Of a stretch of DNA of 64,000 bases, positions 1 to 9,341 are shown one piece after another. Made by a program: the position numbers and the translations under genes. The DNA comes from Marinihelvus fidelis (GTDB lineage: Bacteria > Pseudomonadota > Gammaproteobacteria > Xanthomonadales > SZUA-36), in the NCBI RefSeq assembly GCF_008725655.1, contig NZ_VYXP01000004.1:113346-177345 (forward strand), given 5' to 3'. Every line of letters begins with the position of its first letter. Positions within the stretch are counted from its first letter, which is position 1. The notes below the pieces were generated by a model that saw only the letters and a list, made by a program, of their open reading frames with translations, did not search any database and had not been told where the DNA came from.

Positions 1-307
1 ATCGATGGGCAATCCGGTAAGCCAGGTCGACGTCGCCAAATTCCGGATGCCGACGCAAACCGCAAAACCCCATGAATTGCTCATCCGCCTTGCGGATAAC
101 GGCCCAACGCCCGAAGCCGTGTCGCGCGTAGTGGTCATAATCCCGGATGAACTTGCGTGCCGCGGCGGGGCTGGGAAAGGGCGCGTCACCGGTATAGCGC
201 ATCACATCGGAATCCGCGTTGAGCTGGTAGAGGTCGTCCGCATCCGCCTCGCGAAACTCGCGCAACACGAGTCTCGATGTGTGCAGTTCAAAGGCTGTTG
301 CCGACAA
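1..307 (-). CDS. GNAT family N-acetyltransferase, C-terminal part cut by window edge
   Basis: The minus strand reads about 102 residues that run off the left edge. They begin MSATAFELHTSRLVLREF and continue with DADDLYQLNADSDVMRYTG, the N-terminal pattern of RimJ/RimL-type GNAT acetyltransferases, which move acetyl from acetyl-CoA to an amine. The acetyl-CoA loop would lie beyond the window. The start is TTG at 307-305, chosen because GGGAG lies just upstream on that strand and no ATG or GTG is better placed. It is divergent from the rpsP operon. The substrate cannot be named. Confidence 0.75.
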   Translation of the reverse strand, partial: MSATAFELHTSRLVLREFREADADDLYQLNADSDVMRYTGDAPFPSPAAARKFIRDYDHYARHGFGRWAVIRKADEQFMGFCGLRRHPEFGDVDLAYRIAHR

Positions 308-407
308 AAGTGACCGCTCCCGGGTGCGCGCGCGAAACGGAGAGATTAGCCAGCGCGGCCGGTCACGACAAGCCCCAGGGTTGGGACAGTAAAAAAAGCG
401 CAACCCG

Positions 408-439
408 TTGTTTTCTTTTAGGCGCAATGCGGTTACAAT
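408..439 (+). promoter_or_regulatory. Putative promoter of the rpsP operon
   Basis: TACAAT at 434-439 matches the sigma-70 -10 box at five of six bases. Upstream, TTTTCT at 411-416 gives a 17-nt spacer and TTGTTT at 408-413 gives 20 nt, so the -35 box is weak. The leader to rpsP would be about 115 nt. This is the only promoter-like sequence I see between the divergent acetyltransferase and rpsP. Confidence 0.45.
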
Positions 440-560
440 GCGCGGTTTCCTGAGTCCGGAACGGGACGGGTTGTCGTGTGCGGCCCGAAAATGTGAATCC
501 CCTGAAGGGGGTGCCCGTAAACAGGGCTCGATTCAACGAGAACAGAAGGTCAATATCAGG

Positions 561-818
561 ATGGTTAAGATTCGTTTGTCGCGCTCCGGCGCCAAGAAGC
601 GTCCGTTCTACAGCATTGTCGTGACGGACAGCCGCAACAAGCGTGACGGTCGTCGCATCGAGCGCATCGGCTTCTTCAACCCGGTCGCCCGCGGCCAGGA
701 AGAGCGCCTGCGTCTCGACCTCGACCGCGTCGAGTACTGGACCGGTGTGGGCGCGCAGATGTCAGAGCGCGTCAACAAGCTGGTCGGCGAAGCGCGTACG
801 GCCGCTACCGCTTCCTGA
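561..818 (+). CDS. rpsP: 30S ribosomal protein S16
   Basis: Encodes 85 residues, the usual length for bS16, opening [20 protein letters not shown] with the family motifs [14 protein letters not shown] and [12 protein letters not shown]16 binds 16S rRNA and helps assemble the 30S body. The start at 561 is chosen over upstream in-frame codons because S16 proteins begin exactly here and GAAGG lies about 12 nt upstream. It is the first gene of rpsP-rimM-trmD-rplS, an operon that links ribosomal proteins with rRNA and tRNA maturation. Confidence 0.98.
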   Translation: MVKIRLSRSGAKKRPFYSIVVTDSRNKRDGRRIERIGFFNPVARGQEERLRLDLDRVEYWTGVGAQMSERVNKLVGEARTAATAS

Positions 819-826
819 GCGCGCGC

Positions 827-1327
827 ATGGACACCGTGGCGCTGGGGTATGTCTCCGGTGTTTACGGGGTCAAGGGGCAGGTGAAGATTTTCAGCTTCAC
901 CGACCCGCGCGAAGCCATTTTCGAGTACCAGCCGTGGTTGCTGGGTTCGGAAATGAAGGCGGTAGAAGTGACCGGCGGACGCCGGCAGGGCAAGACGTTG
1001 ATCGCGTCCTTGCCCGGGGTGGAAACCCCCGAACAGGCCCGCGAGTTTCTGCAGGCCGAGATTGCCGTCGCCAGGGCGCAGTTGCCCGAAGCAGGCGATG
1101 ATAGTTACTACTGGGCCGACCTGGTTGGCCTTGAAGTACTGACCACCGCGGGCGTGCCCCTTGGGCGCATCGCGCGGATGGTGGCTACCGGGGCAAATGA
1201 TGTCATGGTGGTGCGAGGTGAGCCTGATGGCAGGGAGCGGCTGGTGCCGTTCGTCGTCGGGCACTTTGTCACCCGGGTTGATCTTGCCGCGGGCGTCCTC
1301 GAGGTCGAGTGGGACCCGGAAGACTAG
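827..1327 (+). CDS. rimM: Ribosome maturation factor RimM
   Basis: Encodes 166 residues. The N-terminal RimM domain starts [21 protein letters not shown]-terminal PRC-barrel follows from about residue 90 ([11 protein letters not shown], then TGANDVMVV and RLVPF). RimM binds S19 and assists 16S rRNA processing and 30S head assembly. The gene starts 8 nt after the rpsP stop and ends 8 nt before trmD, so the three are surely co-transcribed. Length and motifs are normal. Confidence 0.97.
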   Translation: MDTVALGYVSGVYGVKGQVKIFSFTDPREAIFEYQPWLLGSEMKAVEVTGGRRQGKTLIASLPGVETPEQAREFLQAEIAVARAQLPEAGDDSYYWADLVGLEVLTTAGVPLGRIARMVATGANDVMVVRGEPDGRERLVPFVVGHFVTRVDLAAGVLEVEWDPED

Positions 1328-1335
1328 GCAATACG

Positions 1336-2076
1336 ATGCGTATTGACGTCGTTACCCTGTTTCCCGACGAGTTTCGATCCATGGTCGGCGTCGGGGTGAC
1401 CGGCAGGGCCATGTCCCAGGGCAGAGTCAGCCTGGACACGTGGAACCCGCGTGACTATGCCGAAGACCGGCATAACACGGTGGATGACCGTCCCTACGGT
1501 GGCGGGCCAGGCATGGTGATGACGGTCGAACCGTTGCGCAGTACGATTCGCGCGGCTCGACAGGCGGACCACCGGCCTGTGAGCGTTGGCTTGCTGAGCC
1601 CCCAGGGGCGACAGTTGGACCAGGCGGCAGTGCGGGAACTTGCTGGGCGTGAGCGGATCCTGCTGGTCTGCGGGCGCTACGAAGGCATTGATGAACGCCT
1701 GGTGCGACTGGAAGTCGACGAAGAGTGGTCCATCGGTGACTACGTGCTGAGCGGCGGAGAACTGGCCGCTGCGGTCATGATCGACGCGCTGTTGCGCTTG
1801 TTGCCCGGTGTGCTTGGTGATGCGCAGTCGGCGGAGCAGGATTCGTTTACCGGAGACCTGCTGGATCATCCGCACTACTCGCGTCCCGAGAGTGTAGAGG
1901 GCTTGGATGTGCCGCCTGTGCTGTTGTCGGGTGACCACGGCGCAATCGCTCGCTGGCGTTTGAAGCAGGCCCTGGGTCGAACGTGGAAGCGGCGACCGGA
2001 TTTGTTAGAAAACAAGGTGTTGGACGAAGAATCTAAGGCATTGCTTCAGTCCTACATCGACGAACACGAACATTGA
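1336..2076 (+). CDS. trmD: tRNA (guanine-N1)-methyltransferase TrmD
   Basis: Encodes 246 residues starting [13 protein letters not shown]. TrmD uses S-adenosylmethionine to methylate G37 of tRNAs and so prevents +1 frameshifting. The SPOUT trefoil-knot elements are visible: [11 protein letters not shown] near residue 55, [26 protein letters not shown] and [13 protein letters not shown]. The frame stays open into rimM, but 1336 is the family start. A short gap leads to rplS. Confidence 0.98.
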   Translation: MRIDVVTLFPDEFRSMVGVGVTGRAMSQGRVSLDTWNPRDYAEDRHNTVDDRPYGGGPGMVMTVEPLRSTIRAARQADHRPVSVGLLSPQGRQLDQAAVRELAGRERILLVCGRYEGIDERLVRLEVDEEWSIGDYVLSGGELAAAVMIDALLRLLPGVLGDAQSAEQDSFTGDLLDHPHYSRPESVEGLDVPPVLLSGDHGAIARWRLKQALGRTWKRRPDLLENKVLDEESKALLQSYIDEHEH

Positions 2077-2118
2077 TTAATGCCGGCGGATGCGCCGGAC
2101 GGCAAAGGAAACAGAGCA

Positions 2119-2478
2119 ATGAGCACGATCATCGACGAGATCAACCAGGAACAGATGAGCCGCGACATCCCCGCGTTCGCCCCGGGCGACACGGTGGTCG
2201 TGAGCGTCAAGGTGAAAGAAGGCAACCGTGAGCGCCTGCAGGCGTTTGAAGGCGTTGTCATCGCGCTGCGTAACCGCGGCCTGAACTCCGCATTCACCGT
2301 GCGCAAGATTTCCCATGGCACCGGTGTGGAGCGTGTCTTCCAGACCTACAGCCCGATGATCGATTCGATCACGGTCAAGCGTCGCGGCGACGTCCGTCGC
2401 GCCAAGCTGTACTACCTGCGTGGCCGCGAAGGCAAGAGCGCCCGTATCAAGGAAAAGCTCAACGCACCGGCCAGCTAA
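2119..2478 (+). CDS. rplS: 50S ribosomal protein L19
   Basis: Encodes 119 residues, [20 protein letters not shown], with the conserved [19 protein letters not shown] and [13 protein letters not shown] segments of bL19, which sits at the 30S-50S interface. The ATG at 2119 is chosen because AAGGA lies about 9 nt upstream and homologues begin here, although the frame is open from 2080. It is the last gene of the operon and is followed directly by an intrinsic terminator. Confidence 0.98.
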   Translation: MSTIIDEINQEQMSRDIPAFAPGDTVVVSVKVKEGNRERLQAFEGVVIALRNRGLNSAFTVRKISHGTGVERVFQTYSPMIDSITVKRRGDVRRAKLYYLRGREGKSARIKEKLNAPAS

Positions 2479-2495
2479 GGCCAGACGAGTTATTC

Positions 2496-2522
2496 AAAAA
2501 GCCCGCTACACGCGGGCTTTTT
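2496..2522 (+). terminator. Rho-independent terminator of the rpsP operon
   Basis: AAAAAGCCCGC, loop TACAC, GCGGGCTTTTT: a perfect stem with a U tract on the plus strand and an A tract that would also serve the minus strand. It begins 17 nt after the rplS stop. Confidence 0.95.
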
Positions 2523-2568
2523 GTTACCCGGCCCGCGTGGAGATTCTTTGCCAGTGACCGTTAGCAGA

Positions 2569-3585
2569 ATGTTTGCAGCTTGGCGCAGCGCCCTGGTTGT
2601 GATGGCGATGCTGCTCACGTCCGCGACTTACGCCCAGCCGGCTGCCGGGGTAGACCTGCTTGAAAGGCCTTCGGCTGGCGGTGCCGCCGATGTCGTCAGC
2701 GTCCACTTCACCCTGCTCGACATCGTTGATATCGATGACAAGGCCCAGCGATTCGAAATCGATGCCTATGTTGAGCTTCGCTGGCAGGATCCGCGCCTGG
2801 CCCTGCCGGGTTCGGGTGAGCATGTCCGCTTGATGACGCTGGACGAAATCTGGACACCGGGGCTGGCCATTCTCAATGATCGGGGGCTGGAGCCCCTGCT
2901 ACCGGAAGTCGCGCGCGTTTCGGAAGGTGGCCAGGTTGTCGTTCGGCGCAGGCTCGCCGGGCCGTTGGCCGTAGATCTCAAGCTGCATGATTTTCCTTAT
3001 GACCGCCAGGTCCTGACCGTGGATGTCCTGTCTTACCTGCACGGGCCGGACGAGGTTCAGTACGCGCAAGACAGTGAGCTGGTCTCAAACCCGGATACAT
3101 TCAGCGCGGACGGGTGGGGCTTCGAGGTGTTGCCCCCTGAACGCTCTGAATTTCGTGTTCGCGAGGGCGCCCGGGGAGCACCAGAGATCAGTTTTCGGTT
3201 AATGGCTACCCGGGACTCCGGTTTTTACGTCTTCACCCTGCTGATGCCCATGACCCTGATCATGTTGATGACATGGATGGTTCACTGGCTCCCACCGCAG
3301 CTATCACCACCAAGGCTGGGCACCGCGAGCGCCGCGGTGTTCTCCGTCATCGCTTTTGGCGTCAGCCTGCGCCTGAGCCTGCCGCAGGTGGGTTACCTGA
3401 CCGTGGCGGACAAATTCGTGATTTTTTCCATCATCATGGTGGGGATTTCGCTGGCGGTGGCGGTGCTGGTGGCGCGCCTGGTTGATATCGACAGGCTTGA
3501 CCGGGCGCTGTCCGTTTCGCGTTTCATGCGCTGGGCATTCCCGCTGACCTTCATTGCAGCCATGTTGCTGACCCGCCTGAATTGA
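2569..3585 (+). CDS. Prokaryotic pentameric ligand-gated ion channel (Cys-loop superfamily, GLIC/ELIC-like)
   Basis: Encodes about 338 residues: a signal peptide (ending ..TSATYA before QPA), an extracellular beta-sandwich and four membrane helices. Family marks are DEIWTPGLAILND, the Cys-loop equivalent DFPYDRQVL at about 141-149 without the disulfide cysteines (as in bacterial members), M1 at 218-241, PPRLG then M2 at 247-272, LPQVGYLTVADKF, M3 at 282-304 and a C-terminal M4. It should form a homopentameric ion channel in the inner membrane; the ligand is unknown. ATG 2569 is used. TTG 2548 and GTG 2554 lie 5 and 11 nt after a GGAG and are credible alternatives. It stands alone between the rplS terminator and the htpG promoter. 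Confidence 0.9.
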   Translation: MFAAWRSALVVMAMLLTSATYAQPAAGVDLLERPSAGGAADVVSVHFTLLDIVDIDDKAQRFEIDAYVELRWQDPRLALPGSGEHVRLMTLDEIWTPGLAILNDRGLEPLLPEVARVSEGGQVVVRRRLAGPLAVDLKLHDFPYDRQVLTVDVLSYLHGPDEVQYAQDSELVSNPDTFSADGWGFEVLPPERSEFRVREGARGAPEISFRLMATRDSGFYVFTLLMPMTLIMLMTWMVHWLPPQLSPPRLGTASAAVFSVIAFGVSLRLSLPQVGYLTVADKFVIFSIIMVGISLAVAVLVARLVDIDRLDRALSVSRFMRWAFPLTFIAAMLLTRLN

Positions 3586-3605
3586 CCACCGCGGGCAGGG
3601 CGGCG

Positions 3606-3633
3606 CTTGAAAGCCGCGCAGTTGTCCGCATGT
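3606..3633 (+). promoter_or_regulatory. Sigma-32 (heat-shock) promoter of htpG-hslR
   Basis: CTTGAAA at 3606-3612 is the full sigma-32 -35 consensus. CCGCATGT at 3626-3633 matches the CCCCATNT -10 at all but one defined base, with a 13-nt spacer. It sits 33 nt before the htpG ATG, and both downstream genes belong to heat-shock families, which supports the call. Confidence 0.85.
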
Positions 3634-3665
3634 TTGTTGGCAGTTCAACAACACTTTGATCTGCC

Positions 3666-5579
3666 ATGACCCAAACCACCCAACACGCTTTCCAGGCCGA
3701 GGTACAGGAAGTCCTGAACCTCATGATTCACTCCCTGTATTCCAACAAGGAGATTTTCCTGCGGGAGCTGGTGTCCAACGCATCGGATGCCTGTGACAAG
3801 CTGCGATTCCTTTCCCTGCAGGATGACGCGCTGCTCGAGGGCGACGCCGAACTGCATATCGATATTGCCGTCGACAAGGAAAAGCGCCTGCTGACCATCC
3901 GCGACAACGGTATCGGCATGTCGCGCGACGAGGTGATGGAAAACATCGGCACCATCGCGCGCTCCGGCACCAAGCGGTTCCTTGAGCAGGTCAAGCAGGG
4001 CAAGGACGACGGTAACCAGCTAATCGGCCAGTTCGGCGTTGGCTTCTATTCCGCATTTATCGTCGCCGACCACGTGACCGTGCTGACGCGCCGCGCCGAC
4101 GCGGAACCTGGCGAGGGTGTTCACTGGTCATCCGACGGTAGCGGGGAGTACAGCATCGGCCAGATCGACCGGCCGCATCACGGCACCGAGGTGATCCTGC
4201 ACCTGAAAGAGGACGAAGACGAGTTCCTGCAGGACTGGACGCTACGCTCACTGGTCAACCGCTACAGCGATCACATCGGCTTCCCGATCCGAATGCTGGA
4301 AACGCCGCCGGCGGCCGATGACGACGGTGAGGATGCGGAGACGCCCGCGCCCGAGTGGAAGAAGGTCAACCAGGCCTCGGCGCTGTGGACGCTGCCCAAG
4401 GGCGAGATCAGCGACGATGATTACAGGTCGTTCTACAAGCACGTCAGTCACGATTTCGAGGACCCGCGCTGCTGGGCCCACAACCAGGTGGAAGGCAGCC
4501 AGAACTACACCTCGCTGCTGTACCTGCCGTCGCACGCGCCCATGGACTTCATGATGCAGCGTGACGAACCGCGCGGCCTGAAACTGTACGTCAAGCGCGT
4601 GTTCATCATGGATGCCGCCGAGCACCTGCTGCCCAACTACCTGCGCTTCATGCGCGGCGTGGTGGATTCCGACGACCTGCCGCTGAATGTCTCGCGCGAG
4701 CTGCTGCAGGACAACCCGACGGTGCGCAAGATTCACGCCGCCGTGGTGCGCCGCAGCCTGGACCTGCTGGGCAAGCTGGCCAATGACGACGCCGAGGGCT
4801 ACCAGGCCTTCTGGGGCGATTTCGGTACCGTGCTGAAGGAAGGTATCGTCGAAGACAACGGCAACCGCGAGCGTATCGCCGGGCTGCTGCGCTTCACCTC
4901 CACGCAGGACCCGGAAGCAGGCGACGTGGTGTCGCTGGCCGATTACATCGGGCGTGCCGGCGATGACCAGGACACCATCTGGTACATCACCGCTGAATCA
5001 CTGGCGGCCGCGAAACACAGCCCGCACCTGGAAATCTTCCGCAAGAAGGGTATCGAGGTGCTGTTGATGCACGATCGCATCGACGAATGGATGATGGGCT
5101 ACTTCCACGAATTCGAGGGCAAGAAGCTGCGTTCGGTGGCGAAGGGTGATGTCAACCTGGCCAACGATACGGAATCCGCAGAGGGTGACGACAAGCCAGA
5201 GGTCTCGGAAGCCGATTCGGCACTGCTGGAGCGGATGAAGGCGGCGCTGGGCGAGTCCGTGCAGGACGTCCGCGCCAGCCAGCGACTGACCGATTCCGCC
5301 GCCTGCCTGGTGCTGGGCGAGCATGACATGGCCCCGCACCTGCGCCGGATGCTGGAGCAGGCCGGCCAGGCCCTGCCGGACAGCAAGCCGGTGCTCGAGG
5401 TCAACACCGGCCACCCGCTGGTGCGCCGCCTGGCGGATGCTGGCGACAGCGACTTCGAGGACTGGACCCACCTGGTTCACGAGCAGGCCGTGCTGGCCGA
5501 AGGTGGCCAGCTGGACGACCCGGCAAGCTTCGTGGCGCGCCTGAACCGGCTGATCCTGGCGACTTCAGAAGCCGCCTGA
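3666..5579 (+). CDS. htpG: Hsp90-family molecular chaperone HtpG
   Basis: Encodes 637 residues, close to E. coli HtpG. The N-terminal GHKL ATPase has NKEIFLRELVSNASDACDKL, the DNGIGM nucleotide loop near residue 84 and the GQFGVGFYSAF lid motif near 120. The middle domain (for example FIMDAAEHLLPNYLRFMRGV) and the C-terminal dimerisation domain follow. It is a cytosolic ATP-dependent chaperone that remodels client proteins with DnaK. A sigma-32 promoter lies directly upstream and hslR follows after 7 nt, so the pair is probably one heat-shock transcript. Confidence 0.98.
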   Translation: MTQTTQHAFQAEVQEVLNLMIHSLYSNKEIFLRELVSNASDACDKLRFLSLQDDALLEGDAELHIDIAVDKEKRLLTIRDNGIGMSRDEVMENIGTIARSGTKRFLEQVKQGKDDGNQLIGQFGVGFYSAFIVADHVTVLTRRADAEPGEGVHWSSDGSGEYSIGQIDRPHHGTEVILHLKEDEDEFLQDWTLRSLVNRYSDHIGFPIRMLETPPAADDDGEDAETPAPEWKKVNQASALWTLPKGEISDDDYRSFYKHVSHDFEDPRCWAHNQVEGSQNYTSLLYLPSHAPMDFMMQRDEPRGLKLYVKRVFIMDAAEHLLPNYLRFMRGVVDSDDLPLNVSRELLQDNPTVRKIHAAVVRRSLDLLGKLANDDAEGYQAFWGDFGTVLKEGIVEDNGNRERIAGLLRFTSTQDPEAGDVVSLADYIGRAGDDQDTIWYITAESLAAAKHSPHLEIFRKKGIEVLLMHDRIDEWMMGYFHEFEGKKLRSVAKGDVNLANDTESAEGDDKPEVSEADSALLERMKAALGESVQDVRASQRLTDSAACLVLGEHDMAPHLRRMLEQAGQALPDSKPVLEVNTGHPLVRRLADAGDSDFEDWTHLVHEQAVLAEGGQLDDPASFVARLNRLILATSEAA

Positions 5580-5586
5580 TATCACC

Positions 5587-5973
5587 TTGTCGGTCCGCCT
5601 GGACAAGTGGCTCTGGGCCGCGCGCTTCTTCAAGACCCGCGCGCTGGCCCGGGCCGCCGTCCAGGGTGGCAAGGTCCATCTCAACGGCGCCCGCGTCAAA
5701 CCGGCGCGGACGCTGTCTGCTGGTGACGAACTTCGCGTCCAGCGTGGCGAGGAGTCACTGACCCTGCACGTGCTCGAACTGTCTGATCGCCGCGGCCCGG
5801 CGAGTGTCGCCCAGGCGTTGTACCAGGAAACCCCGGAAAGCCTTCAGCGCCGCGAAGCCCTGGCCACGGAACGCAAACTCCAGCGCGAAGCGCACGCCGG
5901 GCGCGAGCGGCGCCCGGACAAGCGCCAGCGCCGCCAGATCATCAAGTTCAGGAAGGGCTCGGACGAGACCTGA
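5587..5973 (+). CDS. hslR: Heat-shock protein Hsp15, S4-domain ribosome-associated protein
   Basis: Encodes 128 residues. The S4 RNA-binding domain comes first (SVRLDKWLWAARFFKTRALA, then GGKVHLNGARVKPARTL), followed by a basic tail typical of Hsp15. Hsp15 binds 50S subunits carrying a stranded nascent chain and helps recycle them. The start is TTG at 5587; the S4 domain begins at the next residues and no ATG is available. The 7-nt gap after htpG makes co-expression from the sigma-32 promoter likely. It converges with the lipoprotein gene. Confidence 0.93.
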   Translation: MSVRLDKWLWAARFFKTRALARAAVQGGKVHLNGARVKPARTLSAGDELRVQRGEESLTLHVLELSDRRGPASVAQALYQETPESLQRREALATERKLQREAHAGRERRPDKRQRRQIIKFRKGSDET

Positions 5974-5986
5974 GCGTCGCCGCGGG

Positions 5987-6676
5987 CTAGCGCTCCATCA
6001 GGCGTCGAAGGGGTTTCTGGCATCCCTGAGTCGCATTCCGCGGGTCATCGACGACCTGCAAGCCACGCACCCGACCCGGGGAGAACAAATCATCTGCGGC
6101 ACCCGTCGTGACGGCGAGGTCAAGGTTGAGACCCGGCGCCAGGAGTTCAACCCGGTCGTTTTCAATCTGCCAACGGCCTTCGTGGACGATCACTTCGACG
6201 GCCTCAAGACCGGACTCCAGCGCCAGGTGGAAAGCGCCGTCGTCGACCAGGGTCAGGAAGATGTCCAGGTCGTCGCAACCGGTGCTGAAACTGGCCCGTT
6301 GTACACCTGGCAAGGCCTGGCCGGGTCCCGGTGTCGTAGAGGCCCGCAGGTAAATGCCAATGGTCCGGGGTGAGTACTCATGGTTGTCGATAAAAAACGG
6401 CTCGACACGAACAGTGGAATAGCCGAGTTGCTGGAGGATATCGGCTGAAACCTCGGCGGCTTCGCTGCTCTTGCGACCGGGAAAGTAGACCACGGTGGGC
6501 TGATACAGCTCCGGTGTCACGCTGTCGTTGCGGACAACGGTGTAGCCGCCCTCGACCAGAGCGCTTTCGACCCGCGCGGCCTCATCGGCGGGAACATCCC
6601 GGACAAACAGCTGGACTGAAAAGGGTTTGCAGCCACAGAGCAGGCTGATGGTGACCAGCAGCCAGGCCCTGCGCAT
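5987..6676 (-). CDS. Putative lipoprotein translationally coupled to mutS
   Basis: Encodes 229 residues. The start [16 protein letters not shown] carries a lipobox (LLCG-C16), so the mature protein should be lipid-anchored. Residues about 20-90 (VQLFVRDVPADEAARVESAL, GYTVV, VVYFPGRKSSEAAEVSADIL) resemble the LytR C-terminal (LytR_C) type of small alpha/beta domain; this is only a pattern resemblance. The rest is unrecognised. Its ATG overlaps the mutS stop as TGATG, so it is probably translated by coupling. Function unknown. Confidence 0.7.
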   Translation of the reverse strand: MRRAWLLVTISLLCGCKPFSVQLFVRDVPADEAARVESALVEGGYTVVRNDSVTPELYQPTVVYFPGRKSSEAAEVSADILQQLGYSTVRVEPFFIDNHEYSPRTIGIYLRASTTPGPGQALPGVQRASFSTGCDDLDIFLTLVDDGAFHLALESGLEAVEVIVHEGRWQIENDRVELLAPGLNLDLAVTTGAADDLFSPGRVRGLQVVDDPRNATQGCQKPLRRLMER

Positions 6677-9279
6677 CAGCGTTCCGAAGTCGACTTCAAT
6701 GTGTAAACCAGGTCCAGTGCATCGCGCGGACTCAGTGCGTCGGGGTCGATGGTTTGGAGCAGTTCGAGCACGGCGGCCACGGCCGGGTCGGGCGCTTCCG
6801 GAAGGTGTTCCGTCTTGGCATCGACTTCGGCCGGCGTGAACAGCGACATCTGTGGGCCGGCCTCATCCCCCTTCGACTCCAGCGCCTGTAGCTGCAGGCG
6901 CGCGGCACGCAGCACTGGGGCGGGAATGCCGGCGAGGGCGGCGACCTGCAGGCCGTAGCTCTGTGAGGCCGGGCCGTCTTCCACGGTATGCAGGAACACG
7001 ATGCGCTCACCGTGCTCCACCGCGTTCAGGTGCACGTTGAACACGCCCGGGTGCGTGCCCTGCAGCTGGGTCAGCTCGAAATAGTGGGTCGCGAACAAGG
7101 TGTAGGCCTGTACGCGCCGTGCCAGGTCATCGGCGCAGGCCCAGGCCAGCGCCAGGCCGTCATAGGTGCTGGTGCCGCGGCCGATTTCATCCATCAGCAC
7201 CAGAGAGCGTGAAGTGGCGTTGTGCAGGATATTGGCGGTTTCGCTCATTTCCAGCATGAAGGTCGAACGTCCGCGCGACAGGTCATCGCCGGCGCCAATG
7301 CGCGTGAAAATGCGATCCACCGGGCCGATCCTGGCGGCGCTGGCGGGCACCCAGGAGCCGGCGTGGGCGAGCAGCACGGCCAGGGCGGCCTGGCGCATGT
7401 ACGTGGATTTGCCGCCCATGTTCGGGCCGGTGATTACCAGCATGCGTCGCTCGGGGTCCAGCAGCAGGTCGTTGGGCGTGAACGGCTGCTCCTGCACATG
7501 TTCGATCACCGGGTGACGCCCGGCGCGGATATCGATGCCGTCCTCGGTGACCATCTCGGGCTGGCAGAACTGCAGGGTCTGCGCGCGTTCGGAAAAGGCA
7601 CACAGGACATCCAGCCGCGCCAGCCCCGTGGCGGTGCGGCGCAGTGCGTCCAGCGGCCCCTGGAGCCGTCCCAGCAGGGCCTCGTAGCAGTATTCCTCGC
7701 GCGCCTGCGCTCGTTCCCGCGCGGACAGCACCTTGTCCTCGAAGGCCTTCAGTTCCTCGGTGATGTAGCGCTCGGCCGCCTTCAGCGTCTGCCGGCGGGT
7801 GTAGTGGGTTGGCACCTTGTCGGCATGGGCGTGGGTGACTTCGATGAAGTAGCCATGCACGCGGTTGTAGCCGACCTTCAGGGTCGGGATGCCGGTGGCG
7901 GCCTTCTCCCGGACTTCGAACTCGAGCAGGAAATCGTTGGCGTTTTCCGACAGCGAACGCAGTTCGTCGAGCTCCGGGTCATGACCCGTGGCGATGACGC
8001 CGCCGTTGCGCAGCAAGGCCGGTGGTTCGTCCACCAGCGCACCGCTCAGCCACTCGTGCACATCGGGATGGGGCTGCAGGGTGTTCGCCAGGCCGTCGAG
8101 GTCGCCATGGCCGGGTGTGGACAGGGTGTCACGGATCGAAGGCAGCGCCGCCAGCGTGTCGCGCAGCGTCGCCAGGTCACGCGGTCGCGCCGAGCCCAGT
8201 GCCACGCGGGCGAGGATTCGTTCGGCATCGCCGACGCCGCGCAGGGTCTCGCGCAGGCTGTCGACGAGCGCCGATTCCGTCAGCGCGCGGATAGCCCGGT
8301 GGCGGGCGCCCAGCCGTTCGCGATCGCGGATGGGGTTGACCAGCCAGCGACGCAACAGTCGGCCGCCCATGGGCGTGATGCTGGTGTCCATGACGCCGGC
8401 CAGGGTCAGGTCGTCACGACCGTCGGGGTGGGTCAGGATCTCCAGGTGGCGGCGCGTGGCGGCATCCAGGTGCAGGGACTCGTCCGCGGATTCCAGTGAC
8501 AGGCCGGTCAGGTGGGGCAGGGCGCCACGCTGGGTTTCCTGCGCGTACTGGATCAGCGCCCCGGCGGCGGCGATGACGGCGGGCTGGCCCTCGATGCCGA
8601 AGCCGGAGAGGTCCCGGGTACCAAACTGCTCGGCCAGCAGGCGCGCTGCGGACGGCGTATCGAAATGCCACGGCGCACGCTGGCGCACGCCGGTGCGACG
8701 TTGCAATTCCGCCAGGCGGGGGTTGTCTTCCGCGACCAGGAGCTCCGCCGGCTGGAGCCGCTCCAGTTGCGCATCGAGTTCATCGCCGTCCGCCACACGG
8801 CGGGCATGGCAGCGCCCAGCGGACAGGTCCAGCCAGGCCAGCGCCCATTCGTCCTTGTGGCAGGCCACCGTGGCCAGCAGGTTGTCCCGGCGATCATCGA
8901 GCAGGGCTTCGTCCGTCGCGGTGCCCGGGGTGACGATGCGCACGACCTCGCGCTCCACTGGTCCCTTGCCGGCGGTCACGTCGCCCACCTGCTCGCACAC
9001 GGCCACGGCTTCGCCCTTCTTCAGCAGGCGCGACAGGTAGCTCTCGGCGGCGTGATGGGGCACACCGGCCATCGGGATGGGCTGGCCGTTGGATTCGCCG
9101 CGCGTGGTCAGGGTAATGTCGAGCAGTGCCGCGGCCCGCCGGGCATCGTCATAGAACAGTTCGTAGAAATCACCCATCCGGAACAGCAGCAGGGTGTCTG
9201 GAAAGTCCGCCTTGATGCGCAGGTACTGCTGCATCAGCGGGGTATGGCCCTTGAAGGCATCGGTGGCTGGAACTGACAT
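6676..9279 (-). CDS. mutS: DNA mismatch repair protein MutS
   Basis: Encodes 867 residues. Domain I holds the mismatch-contact motif [10 protein letters not shown] near residue 35 (the Phe-x-Glu wedge). The clamp and lever regions follow. The ATPase has Walker [10 protein letters not shown] near 616-625, then [14 protein letters not shown] and [16 protein letters not shown]. MutS recognises mispairs and recruits MutL. It is divergent from pncC across 62 nt, and its stop overlaps the lipoprotein start. Length and key residues are intact. Confidence 0.98.
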   Translation of the reverse strand: MSVPATDAFKGHTPLMQQYLRIKADFPDTLLLFRMGDFYELFYDDARRAAALLDITLTTRGESNGQPIPMAGVPHHAAESYLSRLLKKGEAVAVCEQVGDVTAGKGPVEREVVRIVTPGTATDEALLDDRRDNLLATVACHKDEWALAWLDLSAGRCHARRVADGDELDAQLERLQPAELLVAEDNPRLAELQRRTGVRQRAPWHFDTPSAARLLAEQFGTRDLSGFGIEGQPAVIAAAGALIQYAQETQRGALPHLTGLSLESADESLHLDAATRRHLEILTHPDGRDDLTLAGVMDTSITPMGGRLLRRWLVNPIRDRERLGARHRAIRALTESALVDSLRETLRGVGDAERILARVALGSARPRDLATLRDTLAALPSIRDTLSTPGHGDLDGLANTLQPHPDVHEWLSGALVDEPPALLRNGGVIATGHDPELDELRSLSENANDFLLEFEVREKAATGIPTLKVGYNRVHGYFIEVTHAHADKVPTHYTRRQTLKAAERYITEELKAFEDKVLSARERAQAREEYCYEALLGRLQGPLDALRRTATGLARLDVLCAFSERAQTLQFCQPEMVTEDGIDIRAGRHPVIEHVQEQPFTPNDLLLDPERRMLVITGPNMGGKSTYMRQAALAVLLAHAGSWVPASAARIGPVDRIFTRIGAGDDLSRGRSTFMLEMSETANILHNATSRSLVLMDEIGRGTSTYDGLALAWACADDLARRVQAYTLFATHYFELTQLQGTHPGVFNVHLNAVEHGERIVFLHTVEDGPASQSYGLQVAALAGIPAPVLRAARLQLQALESKGDEAGPQMSLFTPAEVDAKTEHLPEAPDPAVAAVLELLQTIDPDALSPRDALDLVYTLKSTSER

Positions 9280-9341
9280 CGGCGGAAGTGTAACGTACCC
9301 CCCTTGTCTGATGAAGATGTTCGAACAAGGCCCACCCCCCT

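Noticed and set aside
7222-8499. Long open frame on the plus strand opposite mutS (425 codons)
   Set aside because: It is antisense to conserved MutS coding sequence and its translation is the low-quality Arg/Gln/Gly mix expected from a high-G+C shadow frame.
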